42,401 nt of DNA from an uncultured Labrenzia sp. (GCA_937911395.1 CALDSI010000242.1:1-42401); one strand, 5' to 3'; counted from the first letter of the stretch, positions 1 through 8,187 are shown. The notes: generated by a model from the sequence alone, not told the origin. Numbers and translations: made by a program.

Positions 1-514
1 GGCCGGTGATCGACTTGGCAATATCCGCGGCTGAACCGCCCTGACCGGGTACGGCAGATTCCACGCCCTTGCCCAACCGGCTGAAAACCCGGCCCACACC
101 TGAAACGGTACTCTTGGCCGTCCCGACTGGGTCCTGAATGGTGCTTTCGACAAACTCGACGGGTTTTTGCGCAGATTGTTTCAGGCCGTCCAGGAAGCTT
201 GCGTCATTCTTCAGGCTTTCCAGCGCGACAAATGCCTTGATCTCCGAAAGCCGCATTTTCAAAAGGCCGTCGCCCCGGACCTGTTCGATGCCCTGATCGG
301 CTTGCAGTTCATAGTCGTGCAGAAAGCCCGTGCTTCTGACCGGTGGCAGCACGGCATATCCCGGACCAACCTCTTTCCCGTCAAGCAGTTGGGCTGGAGC
401 CACTTCTGGCGCGGTTTCATATTGGTCAGACAGGCTCAGAGCTGGTCCGGTGAGCAACCCGGCAAAGAGTGCGCACGCCGCCAAACGCTTGAGTGCCATA
501 TCTGAAACCATCAT
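1..514 (-). CDS. Exported protein of unknown function, 3' end outside the window
   Basis: An open frame runs from ATG at 514 to the window edge (171 codons seen) with no stop. A GGAGG sits 7 bases before the ATG. The N-terminus looks like a signal peptide: charged start with KR, then a hydrophobic stretch (ACALFAGLLTGPALS) at about residues 12-27. The rest is soluble, without recognisable catalytic motifs. A second in-frame ATG at 499 could also serve as start. The gene lies 36 bases downstream of the folC stop on the same strand, so it could be the last gene of the accD-folC transcript. I do not recognise the family. The frame, ribosome site and signal peptide make it a real gene; its function is open. 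Confidence 0.7.
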   Translation of the reverse strand, partial: MMVSDMALKRLAACALFAGLLTGPALSLSDQYETAPEVAPAQLLDGKEVGPGYAVLPPVRSTGFLHDYELQADQGIEQVRGDGLLKMRLSEIKAFVALESLKNDASFLDGLKQSAQKPVEFVESTIQDPVGTAKSTVSGVGRVFSRLGKGVESAVPGQGGSAADIAKSITG

Positions 515-550
515 CAACAAACCTCCAGATTACCTGTGTCAGGAATGAGG

Positions 551-1867
551 TCAGTCTGGCGCCATCTTGTTCCGGGCCAGAGCCTCACCTGCCAAGTAAA
601 GCGAACCGCAAATCAGTATGCGCGGCGGTTCGCCATCTTTTGCGGCACAAGCTGCCACATCGGCAAGGGCCGCGTCTAGGGATGGAAATGGGGTCGCTTC
701 AAGACCGGCACACCGGGCGAGATCTGCAAGGTCTTCCGGCGTGCGTGCCGTGTTGGTGGTTGCAATCGGCACAGTTCCGACATGACGGACAAGTCCGTCA
801 AAGGGCCGGAAAAAGCCGACGGGGGCTTTTGTTGTCAGCATCCCGGCGACCAGATAGAGCGGCCGCGGACCCCGCTCTTCCTGCTCTCCCATGAATTGAG
901 CGACGGTGACCCCAGCGCCAGGATTATGACCGCCGTCGAGCCAAATTTCTGATCCCTCCGGGCACATGTCCACCAAAGGCCCATGGGTAAGCGGTTGCAG
1001 ACGTCCCGGCCAGTTCACGGATTTCAATCCGGCATCGATTGCGGTGACATCGGGCAGAAGGTTAGCAGCTTTAAGTGCGGCCAGAGCAAGGGCGGAATTG
1101 GCAAATTGGTGGCCTCCCCCCAGGATTGGATGCGTGAGATCCAAAAGACCATCATCGTCCTGATAAGCCATGCGGCCCTGATCCGGCTGAGCCGCAAAAT
1201 CCTGTCCGCACACCTTGAGCGCTGCTCTGCATCGTGCAGCCTGGCGCTCGATAACCTTATGGGCCGCGGGATCCTGTTCAGCGGATACTACCGGGCGCTC
1301 GGGTTTGATAATGCCAGCCTTTTCGGCAGCAATGACGCTGAGGTCATCGCCCAGGAACTTCTCATGATCCATCGATACCGGCGTAATGACGGAAACCAGC
1401 GGGTCATCAATCACATTTGTGGCGTCCAGGCGCCCGCCAAGGCCGACTTCCAGCAACACGACATCTGCCGGATGTTCGGCGAACAACAGAAAAGCGGCCG
1501 CTGTCGTAATCTCGAAGAAGGTAATTTCCTCGCCGCCATTGGCCTCCTCACAGCGTTGCAGCGCATCGAAGAGCTCCGGGTCGGAGACGAACTTGCTGTC
1601 ACTTCCGAGCCGGATGCGTTCGTTGAAGGAGACGAGATGGGGCGATGTGTAGACGTGGCATCGTTTTCCGGATGCTTCCAGAATTGCACGCAGGGTCGCG
1701 GTCACCGAACCTTTGCCATTTGTTCCGGCGATGTGAATGACCGGCGGCAGGCGCTTTTCAGGCGACCCAAGCGCTGCAAGCAAGCGGTGCATGCGTCCGA
1801 GAGACAGATCGATCTCTTTCGGATGCAAGGCCAGAAGGCGGTCGAGAATTCTTGTGATTTGATCCAA
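551..1867 (-). CDS. folC: Bifunctional dihydrofolate synthase / folylpolyglutamate synthase
   Basis: Adds glutamate to dihydropteroate and then to folates, ATP-dependent, in the cytoplasm. The 438 residues match the usual family length. The P-loop GTNGKGS is at residues 48-54 after a typical start (LHPKEIDLSLGRM), followed by TSPHL at about 95, ITFFE at about 115, and the LEVGLGGRLDATN segment. LDGGHNPGA in the C-terminal half is the second family signature. The start is TTG at 1867, with a GGAGGG 4 bases upstream; a nearby ATG at 1890 is in another frame. It lies downstream of accD on the same strand, the usual accD-folC order in alphaproteobacteria. Confidence 0.95.
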   Translation of the reverse strand: MDQITRILDRLLALHPKEIDLSLGRMHRLLAALGSPEKRLPPVIHIAGTNGKGSVTATLRAILEASGKRCHVYTSPHLVSFNERIRLGSDSKFVSDPELFDALQRCEEANGGEEITFFEITTAAAFLLFAEHPADVVLLEVGLGGRLDATNVIDDPLVSVITPVSMDHEKFLGDDLSVIAAEKAGIIKPERPVVSAEQDPAAHKVIERQAARCRAALKVCGQDFAAQPDQGRMAYQDDDGLLDLTHPILGGGHQFANSALALAALKAANLLPDVTAIDAGLKSVNWPGRLQPLTHGPLVDMCPEGSEIWLDGGHNPGAGVTVAQFMGEQEERGPRPLYLVAGMLTTKAPVGFFRPFDGLVRHVGTVPIATTNTARTPEDLADLARCAGLEATPFPSLDAALADVAACAAKDGEPPRILICGSLYLAGEALARNKMAPD

Positions 1868-1959
1868 GGCGCCCTCCGGAGGGTCCCATGTGTGTCCATT
1901 GGCGGCTCTGCCCGCCTGTTGGAGATAGCGGGTCAGGAGGGCCCATGACCGCCCGGAAC

Positions 1960-1996
1960 TGACTGACCTTGGTCGATTTCCGACATAAGTCAGTCA
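1960..1996 (-). repeat. Two-stem inverted repeat between accD and folC
   Basis: TGACTGAC (1960-1967) pairs perfectly with GTCAGTCA (1989-1996). The 21-base interior holds a second stem, GTCG with CGAC around ATTTC. It lies in the 139-base gap between the accD stop and the folC start. There is no T-run on either side, so it is not a classical terminator; an RNA processing or stabilising hairpin is possible. Confidence 0.5.
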
Positions 1997-2006
1997 ACTC
2001 TGTAGG

Positions 2007-2972
2007 TTATTCTGCGATTTCGGGCTGTTTCTTCGGCTCTTGGGCGTCGGAAGTTGTCGCTTCTTCGGTCTCCGAAACCTCTGCAGTCGCGGTTTCGTTG
2101 GCGATCATTGCCGGCAACTCGACTTCGCGTTTCATCAAGATCCCGCAGACCCGCGCGAGGGTATCCTTCATCTCCTGACGCGGCACCACCATGTCGACCA
2201 TGCCGTGGTCGAGAAGGTATTCAGCAGTCTGGAAATCGTCCGGCAGCTTTTCGCGAACGGTTTGCTCAATCACGCGGCGGCCGGCAAAACCGATCATCGC
2301 ACCGGGCTCTGCAATGTGAACATCCCCAAGCATTGCATAGGATGCGGAAACGCCGCCCGTCGTCGGATTGGTCAGGACAACGATATAGGGAAGCCCGGCT
2401 TCGCGGAGCATCTGAATGCCGACGGTGGTGCGCGGCATTTGCATCAAGGACAAGATGCCTTCCTGCATGCGGGCACCACCGGACGCGGTGAACATCACGA
2501 AGGGCGTTTTGGCTTCCACGGCCTTCATCATGCCGGAGAGGATCGCCTCACCAACAGCCATGCCCAAGGACCCGCCGACAAAATCGAAGTCCTGAACGGC
2601 GGCGGTCATGTCCATGCCGTTCACCTTGCCCTGGGCAACGTGGATGGCTTCTTCTTCGCCGGTCTTTGCCCGGGCTTCCTTCAGGCGGTCCGTGTAGCGT
2701 TTGCTGTCGCGGAACTTCAAAGGATCGATGGTGACATCCGGTGCATCCAGGCGTGTGTAGTTGCCCTCATCAAAGAGCGACTCAAGACGCTTGCGTGCCG
2801 GCATCCGCATATGGTGGCCGGAGCTTGGGATGACCCACAGGTTTGCTTCCAGATCGCGGTGAAATACCATTTCACCGGTCTCGGGGCATTTGATCCAGAG
2901 ATTTTCCGGAACCTCGCGCTTCTTCCAAAGACCGCTGATCTTGGGGCGCACAATAGAGTTGATCCAGTTCAC
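2007..2972 (-). CDS. accD: Acetyl-CoA carboxylase carboxyltransferase subunit beta
   Basis: Carboxyltransferase beta subunit of acetyl-CoA carboxylase, giving malonyl-CoA for fatty acid synthesis with AccA. The 321 residues hold the crotonase-like core: [11 protein letters not shown] at about 180, [27 protein letters not shown] and [11 protein letters not shown]. The start is GTG at 2972 (an in-frame stop lies about 15 bases upstream), giving the typical MNWI-VRPKI N-terminus. The last 40 residues are a Glu/Thr/Ala-rich tail. The N-terminal zinc ribbon keeps only one Cys (residue 29) of the four found in the E. coli protein; as I remember, Rhizobiales AccD proteins look the same. Lies 82 bases downstream of trpA on the same strand. 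Confidence 0.95.
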   Translation of the reverse strand: MNWINSIVRPKISGLWKKREVPENLWIKCPETGEMVFHRDLEANLWVIPSSGHHMRMPARKRLESLFDEGNYTRLDAPDVTIDPLKFRDSKRYTDRLKEARAKTGEEEAIHVAQGKVNGMDMTAAVQDFDFVGGSLGMAVGEAILSGMMKAVEAKTPFVMFTASGGARMQEGILSLMQMPRTTVGIQMLREAGLPYIVVLTNPTTGGVSASYAMLGDVHIAEPGAMIGFAGRRVIEQTVREKLPDDFQTAEYLLDHGMVDMVVPRQEMKDTLARVCGILMKREVELPAMIANETATAEVSETEEATTSDAQEPKKQPEIAE

Positions 2973-3054
2973 GTCAAACGCGTCCGTCTACTCGAGTTAA
3001 ACAACAGCGGAGCGATATGTCCGCCGGAAAACGTACATTTTTAAGGCCTTACCT

Positions 3055-3888
3055 TTAAGCGGCCCGGGCCCGCGCACAACCTGACGCAAGATCTGCGACC
3101 ACGTCGGCAACGGCTTGGACGGTCTTGTCCGTTGCCTTGCCGTCAGCGTCCAGGCTGTCCTTGACCGCATTCACCAGAACAGAGCCGACGACCACACCGT
3201 CGGCGTCCTTGCCGATGTCGGCAGCCTGATCCGCCGTTTTAACGCCAAAACCGACTGCAACCGGCAAGTCGGTGTGACCCTTGATGCGGTTGACAGCCGC
3301 TGTCACACGGCCGGTATCGGCAATCTGCGCACCGGTAATGCCAGTCACGGAAACGTAATAGACGAAACCGGAGGTATTGGCCAGAACTGCCGGTTGGCGT
3401 TTGGCATCGGTGGTGGGGGTGGCCAGGCGGATGAAGTTCAAACCGGCTTCGAGGGCCGGAATGCAGAACTCATCGTCGGCTTCTGCCGGCACATCAACAA
3501 TGATGAAGCCGTCAACACCGGCATCCTTGGCGACTTGAACGAATTTCTTCGGATCGCGCACATAGATCGGGTTGTAGTAGCCCATCAGAATGATCGGGGT
3601 GTCCTGATCCTGTTTGCGGAACGTCCGGACCATGTCCAATGTCTTGTCCATAGTGTGACCGGCGGCAAGTGCGCGCTGGTTGGCAAGCTGGATCGGAATA
3701 CCTTCCGCCATCGGATCTGAAAACGGCATGCCGAGTTCGATCACATCGGCTCCGGCTGCCGGCAGGGCATTGAGAATGGCTTGTGACGTTTCGAGATCGG
3801 GATCGCCCGCGGTTATGAACGTGACCAGAGCCGGCCTGCCTGCGTCAGCACATGCCTTGAACCGTCGATCGATACGCGTTTCCGTCAT
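3055..3888 (-). CDS. trpA: Tryptophan synthase alpha chain
   Basis: Cleaves indole-3-glycerol phosphate to indole and passes it through the tunnel to TrpB. The 277 residues form a TIM barrel of normal length. The catalytic Glu (E. coli Glu49) is E51 in [10 protein letters not shown]. The second catalytic residue, Asp60 in E. coli within ADG, is Glu62 here, and the following Pro is Ile (AEGIPIQ). TFITAGDP at 23-30, the [10 protein letters not shown] loop and the GFGVKTADQ phosphate-binding segment are normal. It is separated from trpB by two small genes and about 660 bases, and has its own promoter-like sequence at 3945-3973. It is followed by accD and folC. Confidence 0.95.
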   Translation of the reverse strand: MTETRIDRRFKACADAGRPALVTFITAGDPDLETSQAILNALPAAGADVIELGMPFSDPMAEGIPIQLANQRALAAGHTMDKTLDMVRTFRKQDQDTPIILMGYYNPIYVRDPKKFVQVAKDAGVDGFIIVDVPAEADDEFCIPALEAGLNFIRLATPTTDAKRQPAVLANTSGFVYYVSVTGITGAQIADTGRVTAAVNRIKGHTDLPVAVGFGVKTADQAADIGKDADGVVVGSVLVNAVKDSLDADGKATDKTVQAVADVVADLASGCARARAA

Positions 3889-3910
3889 TCAGCTGTCCTC
3901 TTACCACCGA

Positions 3911-3931
3911 GGCAGGCTGTCACCGCCTGCC
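3911..3931 (-). other. Hairpin in the trpA leader
   Basis: GGCAGGC (3911-3917) and GCCTGCC (3925-3931) form a perfect 7-bp stem with a 7-base loop, 23 bases before the trpA start. If transcription starts near 3938 it is at the very 5' end of the trpA message. It may protect the 5' end; no leader peptide or U-run was seen. Confidence 0.45.
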
Positions 3932-3944
3932 AATCATCAGAGCG

Positions 3945-3991
3945 ATGTAGGGGAGCGGGCAAGGGGATGTCAATCAAAGAACGGTTCTTTG
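3945..3991 (-). promoter_or_regulatory. Candidate sigma-70 promoter with palindromic operator for trpA-accD-folC
   Basis: Reading the minus strand there is a perfect TTGACA (3973-3968), a 17-bp spacer and CTACAT (3950-3945). Directly upstream of the -35 box lies CAAAGAAC-N-GTTCTTTG (3975-3991), an 8-bp perfect inverted repeat with one central base, shaped like an operator. It would drive trpA from a start near 3938. The box match and spacing are seen in the sequence; the function is inferred. Confidence 0.5.
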
Positions 3992-4049
3992 CTGCCTCCT
4001 AAGGGCTTCGACGGTCTTTGATGCGTCAAATGAGGACAATTTGGCGGGC

Positions 4050-4220
4050 TTAGCGGCTGCCGAAGTACTTGTTATAGAGGTGGTTTGCGATGTCGTTGCG
4101 CTCAACCCCCATCCGGGACAGGCTTTCAGGTGACATTTGACGCAAGCGATTGTAGTCGGCGCTCATGCGTTGAGCCTGACCGATTTGGTCCAGAAAATTG
4201 GAAACGGAACGAAAAGCCAT
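4050..4220 (-). CDS. Small DUF1127-type protein
   Basis: A 56-residue protein starting MAFRSV, with AAGGA 7 bases before the ATG at 4220. The C-terminal half, with LRQMSPESLSRMGV followed by RNDI, resembles the DUF1127 core (arginine-rich helix ending in a Leu-x-Asp/Gly-hydrophobic turn). Small DUF1127 proteins in alphaproteobacteria have been linked to RNA turnover and to phosphate and carbon metabolism. It lies between trpB and trpA on the same strand and is divergent from the 73-residue gene at 4468. The open frame extends upstream to 4367, but that part has no ribosome site and is not protein-like. Confidence 0.75.
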   Translation of the reverse strand: MAFRSVSNFLDQIGQAQRMSADYNRLRQMSPESLSRMGVERNDIANHLYNKYFGSR

Positions 4221-4467
4221 CGGAACATCCTTTGTGGTCTTCGAGAAGCTGAATTTGTTTCTTTCAATATAAACAATCGCATGGGTGTGAGTAGCACCGG
4301 TTTTGCATTGCAGCATTTCCAAATTGGCGGATCTTGTTTGCCGGCTTTGTGTGGCCGAGGGCGTCATGCATTCGATGCAAGTCAGCCCATCGTTAAATAT
4401 TCGAACTGGAAATGTGCACTTGGTGCGCCTATATTCCGTTCATAGCCAAAAACAAAAGGAGCCGAAA

Positions 4468-4689
4468 ATGGCCCACTCCCTATTCGAACCGGCTCCAATG
4501 CCGTTTCATGAGAAACTGATGCGGCGTATGCGCGACCTCAGCGGCCATGTGCCAGCGCGGATACCAAGGATCGCGGCCCGACTGACGGCGGCCGATCCGG
4601 GTTTGGTACGCCAGGCCAAGCGCCTGGACGCGCGTGGACAACAGTTGTTGCTGGAAGCGGTTTTCGACTTAGAAACGCCCGCAAAATAA
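4468..4689 (+). CDS. Small basic protein of unknown function (73 residues)
   Basis: ATG at 4468 is preceded by AAAAGGAG with 7-base spacing, and the gene ends 1 base before a strong terminator, so expression as a single-gene unit is well supported. The protein is Arg-rich and predicted helical ([34 protein letters not shown]); I do not recognise a family. It is convergent with trpB: the annotated trpB frame reads antisense through most of this gene (4538-4689). Its TAA is at 4687-4689. Possibly a nucleic-acid-associated small protein, but nothing in the sequence proves this. Confidence 0.65.
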   Translation: MAHSLFEPAPMPFHEKLMRRMRDLSGHVPARIPRIAARLTAADPGLVRQAKRLDARGQQLLLEAVFDLETPAK

Positions 4690-5956
4690 ATGCCGCGCAC
4701 CTTGGGGTGCGCGGCATATTTTTTAGCTGCTGTGTTGCGGCTAAAAGATCAAAGCCAAGCATCTCGCCGACTGCGAAAACATCCTTGTCGCCGCGGCCGC
4801 AAAGGTTCATGACAATGATCTGATCCTTGTCCATCTGCGGAGCCATCTTTGCAACCTGCGCCAGAGCATGAGCCGGTTCCAGCGCCGGGATGATACCTTC
4901 GACCCGTGTCAGCATCTGGAAGGCGGCCAAGGCTTCGTCATCCATGATCGGAATGTATTCGGCACGGCCGATCTCTTTCAGCCAGGAATGCTCCGGGCCG
5001 ATCCCGGGGTAATCGAGACCAGCTGAAATCGAGTGACCTTCGAGGATCTGGCCGTCGTCATCCTGCATCAGATACGTGCGATTGCCATGAAGGACGCCCG
5101 GCTTGCCGGCATTCAAGGATGCGCAGTGCTCTTCACCGGTCAGGCCACGGCCACCAGCTTCAACGCCCACGATCTTCACGTCCTTGTCGTCCAGGAATGG
5201 ATGGAACAGGCCGATCGCATTGGATCCGCCGCCAACAGCTGCCACGAGGACATCGGGAAGACGACCTTCGGCTTCGAGCATCTGCTCGCGCAGTTCCTTG
5301 CCGATCACGGACTGGAAGTCGCGCACCAATTCCGGATACGGGTGCGGACCAGCGGCCGTCCCGATCAGGTAATAGGTATCGTCAACGTTGGTGACCCAGT
5401 CGCGGAGCGCCTCGTTCATGGCGTCTTTAAGCGTGCCGGCACCTGCTGTGACCGGGACGATTTCCGCACCCAAAAGCTTCATTCGGAACACGTTCGGCTT
5501 TTGCCGCTCAACGTCGGTCGCACCCATGTAAACCACACAGGGCAGGCCAAAACGGGCACAAACGGTTGCAGTTGCAACGCCATGCTGCCCGGCACCGGTT
5601 TCTGCGATGATCCGGGTCTTGCCCATGCGCTTGGCAAGCAGGATCTGGCCGAGGCAGTTGTTGATCTTGTGGGAGCCGGTGTGATTCAGCTCATCCCGCT
5701 TGAAATAGATCTTCGCGCCGCCCAGCTCCTCGGTCAGCCGCTCTGCGAAATACAGCGGAGACGGACGTCCGGTGTAATGGGTGTTGAGACTTTTGACTTC
5801 GGCCAGAAAGTCCGGATCATTCTTGGCAGCCTTGTAGTGCTGTTCCAGATCCAGGATCAGCGGCATCAGGGTCTCGGCGACATACCGGCCACCAAAAATG
5901 CCGAAATGTCCGCGATCGTCCGGACCTGTCCGGATGCTGTTCGCCATATCGTTCAC
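4538..5956 (-). CDS. trpB: Tryptophan synthase beta chain with an anomalous 68-residue C-terminal extension
   Basis: PLP enzyme joining indole and L-serine to tryptophan. Residues 1-404 are a normal Trp[12 protein letters not shown] at 16-26, PLP lysine K97 in [23 protein letters not shown] phosphate site, and the expected end [19 protein letters not shown]. The start is GTG at 5956 with AAGGAG 7 bases upstream; an ATG at 5947 has poor spacing. TrpB proteins normally stop about here. Instead the frame goes on for 68 Pro/Arg-rich residues through the terminator hairpin and antisense over the 73-residue gene. Right after codon 404 the DNA reads CTTTTAG; with one T fewer it would read CTT TAG and stop after Leu404. 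A one-base insertion, real or a sequencing error, is the simplest reading. Lies 4 bases after trpF. Confidence 0.9.
   Translation of the reverse strand: MNDMANSIRTGPDDRGHFGIFGGRYVAETLMPLILDLEQHYKAAKNDPDFLAEVKSLNTHYTGRPSPLYFAERLTEELGGAKIYFKRDELNHTGSHKINNCLGQILLAKRMGKTRIIAETGAGQHGVATATVCARFGLPCVVYMGATDVERQKPNVFRMKLLGAEIVPVTAGAGTLKDAMNEALRDWVTNVDDTYYLIGTAAGPHPYPELVRDFQSVIGKELREQMLEAEGRLPDVLVAAVGGGSNAIGLFHPFLDDKDVKIVGVEAGGRGLTGEEHCASLNAGKPGVLHGNRTYLMQDDDGQILEGHSISAGLDYPGIGPEHSWLKEIGRAEYIPIMDDEALAAFQMLTRVEGIIPALEPAHALAQVAKMAPQMDKDQIIVMNLCGRGDKDVFAVGEMLGFDLLAATQQLKNMPRTPRCAAFILRAFLSRKPLPATTVVHARPGAWPGVPNPDRPPSVGPRSLVSALAHGR
4690..4724 (+). terminator. Rho-independent terminator between the 73-residue gene and trpB
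   Basis: ATGCCGCGCACC (4690-4701), loop TTGG, GGTGCGCGGCAT (4706-4717): a perfect 12-bp stem followed by A and six T. On the minus strand the flank is TTATTTT, so it may also end trpB transcription. It lies inside the 3' extension of the trpB frame. Confidence 0.9.
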
Positions 5957-5960
5957 GCGT

Positions 5961-6626
5961 TTACTCCTTAACCGCTTCCGCCTGAATGTCCTTTACCTTC
6001 GCCAGGAAGGATCGGATCAGTGCCGGGTCCTTAACGCCGCGTTCGCGTTCCACTCCGGACGACAGGTCGATTTCCTTGGCTCCGCTTAGGCGGATTGCCT
6101 CGGTAACGTTGTCCATATTCAATCCACCCGAAAGCATGAACGGCTTCTTCAGGTCAAGATCTTTCAAAAGTGTCCAGTCAAACGAAACACCATTGCCACC
6201 CGGGATGTCTGATCCCGCCGGCGGTTTGGCGTCGAAAAGGATCCGGTCAGCTACAATAGAGTAGTAAAGCGCCTGTTCCAGATCCGATTCATCGGAAACG
6301 GAGATCGCCTTCATGATCTTCTTGCCATGCATCACCTTGGCGGCGGCCAGGGATTCCGGGGCTTCGCTGCCGTGAAACTGGAAATAGTCCGGCGCGACCA
6401 GCTCGTTGATCCGCGACAATCCGTCCAGATCCATATTGACTGTCAGGGCGACGATATCGGCTTTGCAGCGCGCCATATCCGCCAGCTTGCAGGCATCTGA
6501 CAGGTTTACATGGCGCGGGCTTTTGGGAAAGAACACCAGCCCGACCATATCTGCGCCCGCATCAAGGGCCGCCTGCATGGTGTCTTCGGTCGACAGACCG
6601 CAGATTTTAACTTTGATATCCGACAT
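5961..6626 (-). CDS. trpF: Phosphoribosylanthranilate isomerase
   Basis: Converts N-(5-phosphoribosyl)anthranilate to CdRP in tryptophan synthesis. The 221 residues have the family signatures: catalytic Cys9 in [19 protein letters not shown] at about 28-40, QFHGSE at about 83, catalytic Asp132 in LFDAKPP, and [10 protein letters not shown] and DLSSGVE for phosphate binding. ATG at 6626. First gene of the trpF-trpB pair, with 4 bases between its stop and the trpB GTG; the trpB ribosome site lies within the last trpF codons, suggesting translational coupling. No leader peptide or attenuator was seen upstream. Confidence 0.95.
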   Translation of the reverse strand: MSDIKVKICGLSTEDTMQAALDAGADMVGLVFFPKSPRHVNLSDACKLADMARCKADIVALTVNMDLDGLSRINELVAPDYFQFHGSEAPESLAAAKVMHGKKIMKAISVSDESDLEQALYYSIVADRILFDAKPPAGSDIPGGNGVSFDWTLLKDLDLKKPFMLSGGLNMDNVTEAIRLSGAKEIDLSSGVERERGVKDPALIRSFLAKVKDIQAEAVKE

Positions 6627-6683
6627 GGCTTCGAGGTATCGCCGCTGCGGAAGGGTTTGTCAAAAGGAGGATCGCTTCCCCGT

Positions 6684-6914
6684 TCATTCTTCCGGTTGTT
6701 TTACCAGTTTCGCGACAATTTTGCGCACGATCGGCGCTAGAACGAGGACTGCGGGAAACGCGACCGCCCAGGCAAACAGCCAGGATTCAATCCAGAAACT
6801 GAAAAACTCTGCATGAGGGCCGACCGCTCGGAACGTCGCGATGCCGGATACAAGGAACGACATGGACCCAGACAGCATGGCACCGAAAAGGTAAGGAGCG
6901 AATTTGGGATGCAT
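6684..6914 (-). CDS. DUF2798-type two-helix membrane protein
   Basis: A 76-residue protein starting MHPKFAPYLFG, with two transmembrane segments: about residues 8-28 (GAMLSGSMSFLVSGIATF) and 43-63 (WLFAWAVAFPAVLVLAP). Short basic C-terminus. The pattern MSF..SG.AT.R..G and W...AFPAV..APIVRKIV fits DUF2798, a family of small inner-membrane proteins without known function. The frame is open up to 6977, but the extra 21 residues look less typical; neither start has a strong ribosome site. It lies 57 bases upstream of trpF on the same strand and divergent from the toxin-antitoxin genes. Confidence 0.7.
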   Translation of the reverse strand: MHPKFAPYLFGAMLSGSMSFLVSGIATFRAVGPHAEFFSFWIESWLFAWAVAFPAVLVLAPIVRKIVAKLVKQPEE

Positions 6915-7010
6915 GGGTGGGTCCGGATCACTGAGGGAAATGCCAGATAGCAACTTCAATTGGCGTTGCCGACTCATTTAGGCGGCAATTTTGAATTACA
7001 AGTCGAACCA

Positions 7011-7055
7011 ATTCGCAATCGAATATTGACATTTTGTGCTGATACAGAACCTATT
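7011..7055 (+). promoter_or_regulatory. Candidate promoter/operator of the VapBC45-like module
   Basis: TTGACA at 7026-7031 is followed after 18 bp by CCTATT (7050-7055). An inverted repeat ATTCG-CAAT-CGAAT (7011-7024) touches the -35 box, where an autoregulating antitoxin could bind. The gene starts 20 bases after the putative -10, so the leader would be very short. Confidence 0.4.
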
Positions 7056-7075
7056 GCCCCTTGGAGATTTACGAC

Positions 7076-7768
7076 ATGGCAGACTTGATAGGTAAAGGGC
7101 TATATACACCCGCTGAAGCGGGTCGCCTCTTAAGAGTGCCACCCCAAAAAATAACCCGTTGGCTCAGAGGACACTCGGTCAAAGGCCAATATTATCCTGC
7201 GCTTTGGAAGTCTGAAATCACATTGGATGATGATCAGCTTATCTTGGGCTTCCGCGATCTTATGGAAGTTCGCGTTGCTGATGCTTTCATTCGGGCAGGT
7301 GTATCCGCCATCCGAGTGCGGTCAGCTATCCAGGTTGCGAAAGAAGCTATTGGGTCGGATCACCCGCTTTCTACCGATAAGTTTCGAACCGATGGGCGAG
7401 AGATATTCCTCCGGATAATCGAGATGGACGATTCTGGGGAAGAAACAGAGCGCCTATTGAACCTCTTTCGCCGACAATATGAGTTTAGAGGGATTGTTGA
7501 ACCAATTCTGAAGACAGTCGATTTTGATGCAGAAGGGGAACCGCAGCAATGGTGGCCGAACGGTCGCCGGTTGAACATAGTAATTGATCCTGAACGATCT
7601 TTCGGTCAGCCAATTGATGCTGAAACAAGCGTTCCGACCGCAATTTTGGCTTCTTTTGCGGAAATGCAGGGCATCGAGGCAACAGCAAAAGCTTACGAGG
7701 TACCGGAAAATTCTGTCAGAAGAGCGCTCGAATTTGAGAATATGTTGAGTGAACGGAAGGCTGCTTGA
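7076..7768 (+). CDS. VapB45-like antitoxin (winged-helix plus DUF433)
   Basis: About 230 residues. The N-terminus (YTPAEAGRLLRVPPQKITRWLRG) is a MerR/helix-turn-helix-like DNA-binding segment. The C-terminal part (VPTAILASFAEMQGIEATAKAYEVP, then a helix) is a DUF433-type antitoxin domain. Size and layout match the M. tuberculosis VapB45 antitoxin (about 239 residues, as I remember). GGAG at 7063-7066 is 9 bases before ATG 7076; a TTG at 7061 in frame overlaps that site and is unlikely. The last 4 bases overlap the start of the toxin gene (TTGA), as in co-translated toxin-antitoxin pairs. GC content is lower than the surroundings, suggesting transfer. Confidence 0.8.
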   Translation: MADLIGKGLYTPAEAGRLLRVPPQKITRWLRGHSVKGQYYPALWKSEITLDDDQLILGFRDLMEVRVADAFIRAGVSAIRVRSAIQVAKEAIGSDHPLSTDKFRTDGREIFLRIIEMDDSGEETERLLNLFRRQYEFRGIVEPILKTVDFDAEGEPQQWWPNGRRLNIVIDPERSFGQPIDAETSVPTAILASFAEMQGIEATAKAYEVPENSVRRALEFENMLSERKAA

Positions 7769-8184
7769 AGGTATTTTTCGATAACTGTACATCGCCAATT
7801 TTTGCCTCTACGCTTCATGGTTTTATTCAACATGAAGGTCACCAAGCAGTTCATATTAAGAATATTACTGGTTTATCCAAGGGGCGCAGCTCACCTGACT
7901 TGGAATGGATAAACTTTCTGAAATCTTCGAATGAATTTTGGATTTTTGTCACTGGAGATGGCCGGATTTTAAAGAACAAAGCTGAGCGATTGGCACTAAG
8001 GTCCGCGGGTTTGCATGGTTTTGTTATGGCCCCTGCCTATCAGAAGACGCCATTAAATCAGGTTGCAGCGAGTTTGGTCTTCAAATGGCCTGAAGTATTT
8101 GAACTGACCCAGCTTCTTCAAGCCCCGTCGATGCATGAAATCCCGATCGGCAAAAACACCAAACTCAGACCTCTACCACTTTGA
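7765..8184 (+). CDS. VapC45-like PIN-type toxin
   Basis: A 139-residue PIN-like protein, probably an RNase toxin. Acidic residues expected of the PIN site are seen: Asp6 in VFFDN, Asp45/Glu47 in SSPDLEWI, and Asp65 with Arg67 in VTGDGRILKNK. The spacing and the TGDGRI-KN motif fit the VapC45 group (VapC45 of M. tuberculosis is 138 residues, from memory). Starts with TTG at 7765, overlapping the antitoxin stop, with GGAAGG a few bases upstream. GC content in sampled lines is 33-43%, far below the neighbours, pointing to horizontal acquisition. Ends 3 bases before the moeB stop on the other strand. Confidence 0.8.
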   Translation: MKVFFDNCTSPIFASTLHGFIQHEGHQAVHIKNITGLSKGRSSPDLEWINFLKSSNEFWIFVTGDGRILKNKAERLALRSAGLHGFVMAPAYQKTPLNQVAASLVFKWPEVFELTQLLQAPSMHEIPIGKNTKLRPLPL

Positions 8185-8187
8185 GCA

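Noticed and set aside
6627-7075. trp leader peptide or attenuator upstream of trpF
   Set aside because: No Trp-rich short frame or terminator/antiterminator pair was seen; a DUF2798 gene occupies much of this stretch.
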